Shown here in pieces: positions 12,791-27,300 of a stretch of DNA of 64,000 nt. Every line of letters starts with the position of its first letter. The stretch's first letter is position 1. This stretch comes from Laetiporus sulphureus 93-53 (Eukaryota; Basidiomycota; Agaricomycetes; Polyporales; Laetiporaceae): assembly GCF_001632365.1 (NCBI RefSeq), contig NW_024468518.1, forward strand, positions 538,199-602,198. Direction: 5' to 3'. The notes beneath the pieces were generated by a model. It was given only the letters and a program-made list of their open reading frames with translations. It was not told the origin of the DNA and did no database searches. The translations under genes were made by a program, and so were the position numbers.

Positions 12791-14046
12791 TCACGCTCCA
12801 ACATCGACGGAGTCGGTCATCAAACGCAACAGTGCGTGACTCAGGACGTCGGTTGACCCTCCGTCATATGCCAATACACCCAGATCATCCAGATCTCGAT
12901 CAAGTTTGTCAATATAGGCTCCTGCACCTGAGAGATGGGCAACCTTGGCACAAGCCGCATGCAGGGCTAGAAGTTCCGGAGAAGGGAGGGGAAGGATATT
13001 AGGGTTGGGCGATGTCAACGTTATCGTCGCGGGCACGCGGCGGATCCGGTTGATATTCTGGACACGATAGCAATCCTTGACTGTCTAGGAGTCAAAGCGG
13101 CCAATTAGAGCAGACAGGCATAAGTCGTATACGTGTAATGCTCACTGTCTCCTCAAAACAGATCTCCAGACGATCAAACCAGTCACGCACATTGTGCTCC
13201 AGCGTCATGACGTTGTAAAGTGAGTGCACCTTGGCACCATTCAGGTTTCTGACGTCACAGCCAAAACACTTCAACACCGCCAACACTGAGGCGGAATAAT
13301 CCTTCTACTCAAGCATAAGCCCGGCAACAGCAGCAGCAGAAAAAATATAAGGATGTACCTTCTCGGGCGAGCTCGGGCGTGATACATCGAAAAAAGTGGA
13401 CTCCGGTACAATGTGGGCGCATTCTGTGTTAACCGTAGTTACTCGGAGTATGTCTTCTTGATCGATACCTCGAATTCCCACTGCTTCTGTATCGTATATT
13501 CCAGTCACCACACACTTAAAACCATCTCTAATAAGGGCCTAGATGAATGCTCATGAAAGCACGTGAATTTACGGCCATTTAGGACGATCGCTCACTTGAA
13601 TCTTCGCTTCCTTGTGGTCCTTCGGTGCCTCTTGAATTGCGGTCAGGAGATTCATCTTGTCTTTAATGAGCGAACGATGACTGGAATGATCCGAATAGTC
13701 TGGCGTGCGCCCTTTGTATTTCTTGACTGGATATGCAGTTTAGCTCGTTCCGATACATAATGCTGGTAGACAACTTACACGGGCGGATGAAGTAATTGAC
13801 AAAGGATTCTCCAAGGTCGGAGAAGGTATTATAGTTGTCACTGCACGAGTGGATTACTTTGACGACTTCACAGAGCGCGTCGAGAGAAGGAGCGTGGAGG
13901 ATTAAGTAGCCGAGGAGTCTTGCACACATGACATCTTTCTCCGTTTTGGCGTCGTGTTCAAATGCAAGGCAAACATTATAGGCGCTAATGACATCGGGCT
14001 TCGAACTGCTGGTTTGCGTAGCTTTGGCGGGAGGGAGGGCAGTCAT
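12791..14046 (-). CDS. HNH_2-type endonuclease-domain protein, 343 aa
   Basis: Five exons (13779-14046, 13596-13726, 13359-13538, 13146-13304, 12791-13084) give an open 343-residue protein. The HNH core spans exons 3-4: FKCVVTG with the first metal-site region, CAHIVPES with the central His, then LNGAKVHSLYNVMTLEHNVR and WFDRLEICFEE. This matches the fungal HNH_2 domain family common in agaricomycetes. The N-terminal ~130 residues are helical and unassigned. An in-frame TAG after GLMLE lies inside intron 3 (GTACAT..GAGTAG), so the gene is not broken. The cellular role is unknown. Such proteins may be domesticated nucleases. It shares a 402-bp divergent upstream region with RPL19. Confidence 0.85.
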
Positions 14047-14448
14047 GATGGTGTAGTCTCAAGTTGGAGACCCTGTCGCGAGTAATTCCCAGCCAAGAAA
14101 ACTAAGCTTGCCTCCTCAATTGTGGGGATTACAATAAGCAAAATATTCTTCAGACATTAGCGGCAGAGTGGCTTATAATTATGGGCGCAGTGGGAGTCGA
14201 GCGGTGCGGGGCAGACACTATTACGGATTGAGCTCCCGGCAGGCCGAAGCTGCCCAGTTGTATCGATAACGTTTCGGCATCTGCCGGGAGGCTGAGATAA
14301 CGTAAGCGCGCCTTTGAGACGCTGCTGAGCAGGTCGTCGTTCCCATCGCCTTCCTCAAGACCAAGGTCAGTGCTACTGCCGCTGTTTTCGACAGCTTTGT
14401 GAATTATGGCAACCAATACTGACTTCCATGGCTGCCGCAGCCAACACC
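14047..14448. promoter_or_regulatory. Shared divergent upstream region of the HNH gene and RPL19
   Basis: 402 bases separate the two divergent start codons, so both promoters must lie here or reach into the neighbouring transcripts. No TATA-like or other specific element could be assigned. A minus-strand open frame crosses this region but has no family match. Confidence 0.5.
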
Positions 14449-15143
14449 ATGGTAAACCTCCGTTCTCAAAAGCGCCTCGCCGCATCTGTCGCGGGCTGCG
14501 GCAAGCGCAAAATCTGGCTCGACCCCGCCGATCAGGCTGAGATTGGGAACGCCAACTCCCGCGCCCACGTAAAGAAGCTCATTAAAGACGGTGTCATCAT
14601 AGTCAAGCCCACCACTGTCCACTCGCGCGCACGCACTCGTGATCTCCTCGCGGCGAAGCGCAAGGGCCGTCACACCGGCCCCGGTAAAAGGAAGGGTACG
14701 GCTGAGGCGCGTATGCCTAGCAAGGTTCTCTGGATGCGGAGACAGCGGGTGTTGCGTCGGTTGCTGAGAAAGTACAGGGAAGCGGGAAAGATCGACAAGC
14801 ATCTGTGAGTATTGACGCGCGCTTATTTCGGGGACCCCGTATTCTGAATTGCTTGAAGGTACCATTCGCTCTACCAGAAGTCGAAGGGTAACGTTTTCAA
14901 GAACAAGCGTGTGCTCATGGAGTACATTCACAAGGCGAAGGCGGAGAAGACCCGCACAAAGGTCCTCTCGGACCAGATGGAAGCTCGCCGTGTCAAGAAC
15001 AAGGTGCGCGATTCGTCGGATCTCTACTTGATCTATGCATTGACGGCCATGTTAAGGCGGCTCGCGAGCGCCGCGCACAGCGAGTGCACGAGAAGAGGCA
15101 AGCGATCCTTGCTGTGGAGCACGAGGCGCCTGTCCAGGAGTAA
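14449..15143 (+). CDS. RPL19: 60S ribosomal protein L19 (eL19), 195 aa
   Basis: Three exons (14449-14804, 14859-15003, 15057-15143). The protein starts [14 protein letters not shown] and contains [10 protein letters not shown], the [20 protein letters not shown] basic segment, [35 protein letters not shown] and a highly charged C-terminal helix ending APVQE. This is eL19 along its full length, a structural protein of the large ribosomal subunit that contacts rRNA and an intersubunit bridge. The start was chosen at ATG 14449 because it matches the family N-terminus and has a CACCATGG context. An upstream in-frame ATG at 14428 would add seven residues not found in the family. Confidence 0.96.
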
Positions 15144-15632
15144 ACTTGATCGCTTTTCACACCATTTGCACCCTTACGTCCCTTCACACCATCTGTATCC
15201 TACGCTATGCACGCTGTCTCTCAGTACGCCATGCCCATGTTCGCATGTTATATTGCAGCTCATGATCCGACCTATTGGGTACCTGCATTATGTGAGGCGT
15301 CACGAAGTGGGCAGGAAGTGCGAAGCTCCGATTGTAGTGGCATGCATACCGGATTTCGTCGCCGTCTTGTGGGCTGTCTTTGTGAATATCTGTGTGATGC
15401 TAGTTCAGTTGGGTAAATTTAGTACGGAACACGGCTGCGAACGTTATCGGTCCGTTGCCTTTGCCGCTTAACTACCAGAGTCAATCAGTCGGATGGTCCA
15501 CGGACCTTGTCTATATTGTTCCTAGCCTCGACATGACCGGTCATGCGATCATCAAAGCGGAACATAAGAACGGGGGACAGTACGCACAAGTTGCAAATAG
15601 AACAATAGACTAGCGAATACATTTTGGCGGCC
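15144..15632. other. Tail-to-tail intergenic region
   Basis: 3' regions of RPL19 and of the minus-strand acetyltransferase gene. No feature is recognised. Confidence 0.6.
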
Positions 15633-17774
<2,142 letters not shown>

Positions 17775-18440
17775 TGGACGAGCGGTATCTCAATAGTACA
17801 AATTCCCGCGTAGAAGTGATGCAGGAGTAGCATGCGCTACTCACTGCTCCCGACGATGCAGAGGCCAATAGGGCACCAATGAGGGATGAAACGGGGACTG
17901 AATGTGCGCGAGATGTACAACTCGGGATGTGCGCAATGCAACACGTCCAACAAAGTTTGTCAGACAGATTGATGTCGTCAGCTCTGATGGTTAGAGACAA
18001 GGAACGGGTCCCAGGAATGAATGAGAGAAGCCCGCGAAAGCGAACGCCGTTCAAGCTCTGACCTGCATCAGTGGTAATTTCTCATCCGCTGGAACACGGC
18101 GATGATAAAAATGAACCAGTTATCTTTATGTATTAGAATCACACTGTACAACATGCGTCGCGGGAAACCGCTCATACAAAGCTACACGATACCGAAACAA
18201 GATCATGACGACATGGCAAAGACAGTGCGAAAATACGCAACTAGACGCGGAGGGGGGGGGGAGCGCATGGGAGAACATCATGCGAGATAGAATACCCAAT
18301 TCATTGTTGCCCGATTTATAGAAGAGAACGAGGAATAGAAACGTCGCATGCGCGGATGACAGTCCGGTGCTGCATCCGGGGCCGCGTAACGTTGCTCGAC
18401 GAGACAGGAAAACCAGCGAGAAAATGAGAGAAGCCAGCGC
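17775..18440. other. Intergenic, acetyltransferase promoter side
   Basis: About 670 bases between two minus-strand genes, including a G-run near 18251. Nothing coding is recognised. Confidence 0.55.
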
Positions 18441-21436
18441 TTAGCAATACACGAGATGAAGGGTTGATGGAGAGACCAGTCGCAGCGTGCTGTCAGGGCT
18501 AAGCGTCGAGAGTTCCGCAGGAGCTGTCGGCAGTCGTGTTCGAGTAAGATCTAGTGCAGTTGCGCCCAAGCCCAGGCCCACGGCCGTCCTTGTCAGGGTC
18601 GCATACACTCTTGGATCCGCTCCTCCCGCAAGAGAGAGTTCGCTCGCCGAAGTGCCCAGATTCCACCTGCTCCCGTACATCTCCCTCATGACGGCGTCCA
18701 TCTGGTCTTCGCTATCGCGTGTTCCGCCCATAACTGAGACACCACTTCCGGCATGTTCAAAGTAGTCTCCATTTCCGTTCTTCTTGCGCTCATGTCGGGG
18801 CGCTAGCCTGGGGAAGCGCGTACCGGAGAACATACCATGGCACGACCTCGGCGTCAGCGTGGCGAAAGACAGACGTGCATGTATGGGCTTTGACCGCCGC
18901 ACGTAACCAATCCCATTCCCAATTTGTTCGATTCCAGGAGGAAGGTCGAGCATGGCGTGCTGCACGTACGCAGGAATCGTAGCGCTTTCCGGGCGTGTCT
19001 TCTTGCGTAGTTTGTTCCGCACGCCCGCAGTGCTTTGGCTTTGCATGAATGAAGACATATAGCTTGACCGAGACTTGCGAAGTTGATGAGAGACAGGCGG
19101 ATTTGTCGCCAAGGAATCCATCTGCCTGGACGAAGGTGCAGATTCCAGCGTATCCGTGTCGAAATCGAGACTGGAAAACTTGCGAAGGGTGCCAAATCTT
19201 TTCGGACCCTCTTCACCATATTGATATCCACAGAATTCCGCCGGGATCACAAACTCGTCCTCATGATCGTCGTCATCCGGAGAAGGAGCGTCTTGCGTCA
19301 GAATAGACCGTCTAGTCAAACCAAGAGATACACGGTTTCCCACGGACTCTTCATTGACTACATGAGCACCAGAGACAGTCTGCGCAACGTTGCTAGTGTA
19401 TTGCCCTTCCCAGGTGAATGAGAACCCGTCGATTACGCTGCAGCCCTTGGAAGAACCAGAGAGAGCGGCCGGCGACAGCACTTGAGTGATACCTGGTGGA
19501 CGTAAATCGGAAAAGAGTGATTGATTGGGTTTCATATGTTCCCCGATAACTTCGCATTGGGAATCTGTAACGACATTAGCACCTAGACTAGGCGGAGAGC
19601 TCAATTGTTATGACCTGACGTTTCATCGGATTGAGCAGCATTCCACTGCCTATGGTAGGCGTTAGGTAATGATCTGTTCAAGGACATATGACGTACACGG
19701 TAGCGAAGAAGGAATGCTGCTTGACAGCTTCATCAGACAGGCGCAACGCCGGGTTACGTTCGAGACACTATTAAAGCATGCATGCCCTTAGCACGTTCAA
19801 TTAACGCCGGCTCATCAACCATACCTGAGTGATCAAATCCAAAGCTTCGGAACTGACCATCTCCGGCAGACAAGGCATGAGCTTTCCATGTAGGACCTTG
19901 CTTTCGGAGATTGTCTCATGTAGAGACGCTGAATCGTCTACTGCGAGAAAGGGATGCTGAAATACTGTAAGCTTTGAGCATGACACGAGGCACGAGATAC
20001 TCACACTTCCCGTCAACATGAAACACAAGATAAGCCCAAACCCCCACCAGTCGACCGCAGCATCGTGCGCCCATCCCATTATGACCTCTGGCGCTCGATA
20101 TATCCCTTTGGTAGGTGCAGCGGATGGGGCGTCTTTATCAACTGCTACATCCTGTTTTCCAATCGGGTTTATCTGAGCATAGCCGAAGTCGGTTAGGGCG
20201 ATGTGGCCATCGGGCTGGATCAAGACACTCTCTGGCTTTAGATCACGATGAACGATGCCTATAGCATGCAGCGCCGTCAAGGCATACACCTTTGCACAGT
20301 ATTCCCTAAGCAAATTCTTTCATCTAGGTCATCTGTGGAACATACCATTTCTGCTGCACACATCTTCGCATTTCCCGGATGAAGAACGCCGCTACGCTCC
20401 AAGCGCATGCGCAGGTTCTCTTCGCAACGATCAATCTGTAGATATTAAATTGCTTCACGAAGACTACATGTATCGGTAGCATTGTCTTACCAGCACAATG
20501 TAGAGTGCCTTCTCATCTTGGAAACTCCAGCGAAGCTTGACCACAAAGGGTACTTGATGCTCCATGGCATATCGCAATGCAGCTTGTTCCGTCTGTGCAT
20601 ATGTCAAGACATGTCTACTGCTATCTGGATTCGTCCTTCTGAAGACTTTGATAGCGTATAGCGTGGACGTGTCCTTCTTTCTTCCGAGAACAAGTTCACC
20701 AAGTCCACGACTTCCAGTTCTCTGCAGTGGGCAGATGACCTCGAAATCCGACGGTCTGATCGGCTGTCAAACAGCGCTGAGTAATGACACATTCTAACGA
20801 TACGTGTACAAACAGACCTTAGGACCCTTCGGACTTTCAACGATGGTGCTTAGGACACGGGGTTTTCGCCTCGGCGCCAGTAATATGAGCTCCTGTAATA
20901 CATCAGATATGGCTGCAGCGTGCGGGCGGAGGTGGATACATACATCCACGTCATCGTCATCCCATTCAGGAATTGCTTCCTTGATGTCATCAAATTGCTG
21001 CAGGGGATTCATTTTATCTATAATATAATGCAAATCTATACATAGAAAACTCACTCGGACTTCGAAGCTCACGCTTTGTTCGGTCGCTTCTTGACCGGCC
21101 GCGTCCCATGCTCGGCCGGCTTGAATCGGCGTACAAATTATATATGACCTCTCGGGTGACCGTTCCTATGAAGGTTTTGAGAGAAGTGAGTACGGCGTAT
21201 AGCAACTCATGCGCATGTCTCACCTCTATCGGTGGCGTCTCCCAGAAAGCTGACGTGCTGCCGCTGGGGGTGTCATGGCAGACCGACGGCGTTCCAGGAA
21301 ACTATGTGGAACAAATCACAGTCAGTAGGTCTCTCACATCTACTCGGCATATGAACCTTACCTCATTGGCATTGCTTCGCTCACCCGACAAGCGCAGATA
21401 GTGAGAATCGCGAGCGATGGCTCTGGTCACAACCAT
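18441..21436 (-). CDS. AGC-like protein kinase with long C-terminal tail and altered catalytic loop
   Basis: A multi-exon gene rebuilt from splice signals. An N-terminal Ser-rich region (through SDRTKRELRSPS and MNPLQQFDDIKEAIPEW) precedes a kinase domain: RTGSRGLGELVLG loop, YAIKVF lysine, αC Glu in AQTEQAAL, VVKLRWSFQD, AEMVYALTALHAIGIVHRDLKPESVL, LTDFGYAQ, GIYRAPEVIMGWAHDAAVDWWGFGLIL, and NPALRL. The order fits AGC-type kinases. HRDLKPES has Ser where nearly all active kinases have the Mg-binding Asn, so activity may be reduced. Kinase exons run straight into a ~380-residue Ser-rich tail beginning SDSQCEVIGEH and ending at 18441. This tail contains a FSFTWEG segment like an AGC tail. The 5' end is uncertain: I start at ATG 21436, but further exons may lie up to 22450. 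Confidence 0.75.
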
Positions 21437-22450
21437 CTTGAAGCGTGCAGTTGCTCGATGACACGACGATCAAGCTCACGGCTGGCAGCTGGATTGCTCA
21501 GTGAAGCTCGACCTGTAACGGCTTTCGTGAAAAAGGTCAGAAACAACATGTCGCAGTTGAACTTGGTGTCCAACAACGGCACGAGCGATGTGAAGAGATG
21601 TGATCGATATTCGCGGAGCTGAACAGTTTGAACATAAGCGCTCATGCCATTCGCTCCAGCGCTCAATATTCTTTGCTGTGGCGAGGATTCGCACTCTTCC
21701 AAGTCCTGCCACATACAAGAACTTATTGGCATTCCGCAGCAGCAGCTCTGTTATTTCTTCATCAGTCAGAAGGATAGTAGGCAGATCTAATGGTAATTGT
21801 CGGCGTGCTGTCGTTCTTTCGCCTTCATCACTCACATGACGCGCATATGAAGTAATCATACTCGCTGAGCCCAAAATGTGGATGCGGATGTTCACGAGAA
21901 GTAGCCTAAAACGTTATTATTCGGCCCAATACAGCTGGGAAGACAGCAGAAGCTATTCGGTGCTCTTGAATAAAGTCATAAAAGCGGCATAAAACCCACA
22001 GGACGTTCGAGATAATATCGCCGATGCGAAGTGAGAGTCAAGAGGATTTTGAGTGAAGACGGTGATTATGGGGACATGGGGTGTCACGATGACCATAGAT
22101 GACGGCGTAACTGTGATTGCGTACGAAATAGTAGAACGCGGGTACGCCCTACGCCGTTTGAATGACGATGGAAACAATGTGCCATATCTAGGATCACGGC
22201 GATGGCGTGACGAAAGCGAACGAGGAGATTGGGGTGAGAGTACGATTCTCGGGCTTAGGTCTGGATGATTCGTACATGGGACGGAAATTGGCCGGGCAGG
22301 GGGAGGCGCCGTAGGAGCTGCACGTCCAGGATGATTTGGAGAGGAGACTGAAGGCGAGATGGCATGACTTTGGAGGCGGTGCTTGTCTATGTGGCGGCTT
22401 GTTGAGTTGGACGAGGCTGCTGACTGGCCAGTTGTTTGCTCCTCAATTCC
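21437..22450 (-). other. Probable additional coding exons on the minus strand, gene unresolved
   Basis: Three open minus-strand stretches look coding: a Pro/Ser-rich frame near 22440-21955 (open for about 165 codons without an initiating ATG), LPLDLPTILLTDEEITELLLRNANKFLYV around 21830-21710, and REYRSHLFTSLVPLLDTKFNCDML up to DRRVIEQLHAS around 21620-21440. They could be 5' exons of the kinase gene or a separate small gene. I could not find a single set of splice sites that joins them without a stop, so no model is given. No known domain was recognised. Confidence 0.4.
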
Positions 22451-22507
22451 CTCTCAGCGTCACTCGCAATCGGTGTCCGTTATAACGAATACTATATCCA
22501 TGTGAGT

Positions 22508-23842
22508 TCAGTCATGTATCCAAGAAGCGGGGATGACGCACATCAACATGTTCTTGTCTTTCAGTTTAGGAAAACGGGCACAGATCTCCCTGTGCAAGTT
22601 AACGTGCTGCGAGTCATCCGATATAGCACCGCGTGAATGCAAGTCTATGAACACGTCTCGCAGCTTGGCGGAATGTCCCTCAGCCAAAAGCTCATCAATC
22701 TGAATGCAGATCTTCGGATCAAATGCTTTGAGCAAGGCATCTGTTTCCCATTTGGAAACACTTCATACCAGGAAACGAGCATCTTTGAGACCTTTCGATG
22801 ATATCGTCTTGAGCAGAGGTAGCAGCACACTCCCGACAAATAGTGCAACATCATTCATTTCGAATCAAGGATGCCCAATTCCAAATGTTGCAGATTGACA
22901 ATTTGTTTCAAAGCTGATAGGGTGCACTTGAAAAGTATGAGTCACGCTGTGCATGGAACATTATTCAGTTGCAGACTCACAGAGTAAGGGCTGGATGTTG
23001 CTACTGTCATCTTCCTCTGGTGCCCGGAAAGTGATTATTGCCTGCTCCAGTCTCGTGCCGGCTACGCTCAGCATGCCTTGAATAAAAGCGAGAGCCGACC
23101 GCAGAGATTGTAGGTCGTAGGGTGAGCTCTTCGAGGATAGCTTGATCTAGCAGACTGAGAAGAATATGCCCAATGTCTTCGAAGCACGACAAGTCATAAT
23201 AAAGAGCAGTCACTATCATGAAAGGCACGCGATGGTGTTCAGGCGGTGCCAGAGCCACGGACCTTGATTTGCTCCAGTGAAGATGGTGGCAAAAAAGCTC
23301 TTGCAGATGACGAAATGAACATATGAGCTGAAAGAAGATGCTTGCCGATGGCAACGTCACATTCAGTAGCCCCAACGATGTGATATGACTGAATTCGTGC
23401 AAAATCCAAAATGCTAAATTGTGCGAAGGGCAGTGCTCGAAGCTGAGGGAATAGAAGTTGAATGAGGCCAGCTTTGGAAGTTTCCCAGCCAGCATCACGA
23501 GAATCGATGCCAACTCCGGACCTGTCATAATGGTCATCGAGTCTGAATAATGTCCGATCTGTAACTGTCGCACACGGGCAGCGAGGAGAGGCATCTGCTT
23601 CAGCGATATCACACAGACGACTGCCCCTTTCCGACTGCGGAGCCCAGGTTCCTCGAAAAGGATCGCGCGGCTCTCGACGTACCACCCTCGGCAAACGAGG
23701 GCGCAGTCCAACAGAGTCGGTCTTTCGTCTCCGTGCCAACGCGGATCGAGATGGTCGATGATGCGTTCGCAGGTCTCAGGCGGAAGGCGAGGGGAGGGTC
23801 ATTGACGGACGGGGCAGCATTGGCGTCTACTGGAGCAGCCAT
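22508..23842 (-). pseudogene. Decayed F-box protein gene
   Basis: A start codon at 23842 (MAAPVDANAA) is followed within ~20 codons by an F-box in another frame: LPPETCERIIDHLDP, then LLDCALVCRGWYVESR. No GT..AG intron can bridge the shift. The F-box frame continues with LRR-like text (LPKLASFNFYSLSFEHCPS, HLQELFCHHLHW) and shifts again near 23115, where the family-like text resumes as LRSALAFIQGMLSVAGTRLEQ. More pieces (LQHLELGIL, VALFVGSVLLPLLKTISSKGLK, WETDALLKAFDPKICIQIDELL) lie downstream in different frames. F-box proteins of this agaricomycete type act as SCF ubiquitin-ligase adaptors. At least two frame breaks suggest a pseudogene, unless they are assembly errors. Confidence 0.65.
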
Positions 23843-24372
23843 GGCAGGATCGGACGGCTTGTGTTGTTATGTATATGAGCAGATGTCCGAGAACATGGCT
23901 ACGTAGCTACTCACGATGGGTTCCGATGTGTGCGAGATGCGGCCTATTGAAATGGTCAAAGGATGCAGAGGATGTCGACGAGAGCGAACAAGAATGGGAC
24001 GGACGGCCCTGCGGTGACTTGAGGGGTGTGGAACATCTTATACGCGGTTGCAAGAACACACGAACTACGTATCTTGAAAACATGGGCCTATAAAGCGAGC
24101 CGGAAACATCTGTGTATAGTCTTGTAACGGATGCAAGGATGAAAGATCTGCCTTTCGCAAAGTTGAGAAAAGAGAGCGATAAGCTGGCGATCAGGCTGCT
24201 ATTAGCTGCGCCACAGCCAGCCACAGACGCGTAGCTGACGCGACGGGCGCCAACGACTGCCACGAAACTTATACTAGGCGCTGCTCAGCGTTCCAACGTT
24301 CATCATTTCAACTTCGTCAACGTTCAGGCCTCTGCTCTCTGCATCCTCGCTGCTCCCGTCGCTCATCTCGCG
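23843..24372. promoter_or_regulatory. Divergent upstream region of the F-box pseudogene and EMC1
   Basis: 530 bases between divergent starts. The EMC1 promoter must lie at the right side. No specific motif could be assigned. Confidence 0.45.
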
Positions 24373-27300
24373 ATGACGCGAAGAGCAAACTACTGGTTGA
24401 CTGCTTTATTTCACTTACTTGCTTTCTCTTTGCTCAAGCACCTGCTCGCGCCATCATGGGCGCTCCACGCCTCCGAGGCCGGCGTGGTCGACTGGCATAA
24501 GCCTCTCATCGGAATTCCACTCACAAGCGCACCTTCAGCAGCACCGAGCTTCTTTAGATTGGAAAAGTCGGACAGAACCACCCATAGCCTGATTATCACA
24601 GCAACCGCAAGCAATGTTCTTGCTGCGCTCGATCCGTTGGATGGCAGCATTGGTACGTTGAATAATTGCGCACTTAGGTTGCAGCATTTGAATTAGGCAA
24701 AGTGTAGCATGGAGATACAAGTTTGATGAAGATGAAGATGTTCTTGCATATCGTGGAGAAAACGACGGTATGCTTAGTGTGTAAATATGCACGCCGGCGA
24801 TACTGAATTATGTCCAGTCGTTGCTGCGGTCTCCGGCTCCGGTGGTGCAATGTTGCGCCTGTTCAATGCCTCTAACGGACATCTGCTCCTTGAAAAACGT
24901 CTGCACAAGCCTGAGGCAGGTCGTTTATTTGAGCCGGAAACGCTTGCAACCGCCATTGCCTTCGACGTGAACGACGTATTTGTTCTCTCGAACGCATATA
25001 TCTTGCGACGTATTGACGGAAAGACTGGAGATGTCGTATGGAGTTGGATGTCGCCAGATCAATCGTCAGTCCAGCTCGCATATAGTGACCGGATGACCAG
25101 GCTCACCCTTCTTTCAGTTCACTTGTTGCCTACTCGAGGATCGTTGCGACGCCTTCAATTATTTATATTATCGGCCTCGCCAAATCCTTCGCGTCGTATA
25201 CGATCCATGTGACGGCTCTGTCCTCGAGCACGGGCGAAGTCATTGCATCTGTGCCTATTCCTTCGAGTGTTCACAATGGCTTGACCGACTTCTTCGCCAT
25301 CAGCAGTGGGACAGAGTCCCGTGTCATATGGCTCGAAGCAGGGGTGATTAAATCACTGTCATTCATGCCAGAATTGAAAGAGAAGCCGAGAGACATGTCT
25401 CGCACTCTGTACAAAAGCATCAAAGAGATTGCGCTATCCGCACATGGTTTGTTTATCGCCATCAAGGAGACCGAGAGCGCTTCCATCATCAGACTTGACA
25501 AAAAGGGTCTACAGGAGATCTGGGAGTTCACGGATTCTGTAAGCGTTGACACCGAGCTTCGTTCATAACGTTCCATTTTCCAATTTGAAGTCCACACAGT
25601 CACCCTCGAAAGAGTATACCGATTCTCAGTACACCGGTGGACTTGATAAGAATGGCCGTCCATACGTGGCTCGTGTGTACTGGTCACATACATTGAAGGT
25701 AATCACTGGGGGCCGTCGTGAGCGTTTCCAATCGATGACAATCCATTCTCGTCGCAGGTGGCTTCTGCACATGTCTACGCTCCACATCTTGCAGAAGGCA
25801 AGGGACTTGTCTCAGGCTACACGTTCCCCTTTGAAACTGACCAACACGGTGTCATCACACATGTACGAGGATCTGCCCAGTGTTGACGATCTCGCTGACT
25901 CTGGCGCAGGTTGCCGTCGATCTAGCCAATCCAGAGGAGTTTAAAGTGATCGCGCGTCTAGCCGTGACGACAAGTACGGGCGCCGTGCAGCTGTGGCATC
26001 ACGATCAGCTCCAGTGGATCCGTGAGGAAGGTTTAGCGGATATCAAGGTGGCGGAATTGGTTGAGCTGCCCGAACGCAAGGCAATCGCTGCACACATCCG
26101 GGAGGAAAACGAGACTTTTGTTGATCGTTTGATAAGGCAGCTATCGGAAGCTCAGGTCAGTAATCTGTTGCAGTGTTCTCTTTAGTGTCGTCTAGCTAAG
26201 GGCTTAACAGGATTTTCCTGAGTACGCCGTGAACTTCGCACGACGGTTCGTCACAGGCTCGTACGCTTCTGTGTCGTCCTCTGTTGCTCCTCTCGCGAAT
26301 GCGTCCGAACCGCTCTCGCGCGACACATTCGGTTTCCGGAAGGTCATAATTGCGGCGACTCCGTATGGAAAACTATATGGCATAGACTCTGCTAACGGAG
26401 AGATACTATGGAGCCGCATATTTGGCCTCGGTTGGGCGACCCAAATTGGTGGACAGATCATACCCGTCAAGATGTTCACGACTCGCACTGTGAATGATGG
26501 CGATACCCCGCAAGTTGTGCTTATAACTCAGAGAAAAGCTAGCAATGTGAGGAAACATTCTTAGATGCCACGAGTGATAGAGCTAATGCATTGCACGAAC
26601 CCAGAGCCTTGTAGACACTGTCCTCTTCCATGTTGACGCGCTGACGGGCGAAGACATCAGAGGGCTCTCGCCAGCTCCAGGGGTACTTCAAGGTTTCGAT
26701 GCGATCGCTGGCCCGCTAGTTGAAGCGTTCATGCTCCGTGCGGGTTCGAAGAGGATTATCGCTCTGCTTGACGAATTTGTCCAGGTAAGCCTCGTGTTTT
26801 CATTTGACTCCGCCTGAGTACATTGTTGATATGTGAACTGTGGCAGGTTCGCCTCTACCCTTCTACTGAAGAAAGTGCCGAGGCTCTCAAGGAGATGCTG
26901 CCACATCTTCACATCCCGCTTCGAACCGGAACTCCTGGACAGCGGATCATCACAGGTCACCAACTTTCGCCGGAGCCCGAATTCACCGGTTTCCACATCG
27001 CATATCCCACGTGGACGTTGATGCTTCCTAACAACGAAGAGATCCTCTCCATCATCCCTCGCACCCCTGACACAGTAGCATCGCTTGGGAAAGTGTTGGG
27101 CAACCGCACGACATTGTACAAGTACCTCAATCCGAACATGATGACTGTCGCGACCCGCTCGACCGACCGCCAAGAACGTAGGTGTTCGATTTACGTGGTA
27201 GATGGTGCGAAGGGGACCGTCCTGTATCATGTCGTCATTCCAGCGACGGACGATGTGAAGGTAGCGTTTGCCGAAAACTGGCTTGTATATGAGTACTACG

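Noticed and set aside
13305..13320. In-frame stop TAG in the HNH gene as evidence of a pseudogene
   Set aside because: The stop is inside a GT..AG intron (GTACAT..GAGTAG). Removing it gives a continuous family match, and exon lengths sum to a multiple of three.
14150..14931. Minus-strand gene overlapping RPL19
   Set aside because: The frame is the antisense of a highly conserved ribosomal gene and its upstream region, with no family features or convincing start.
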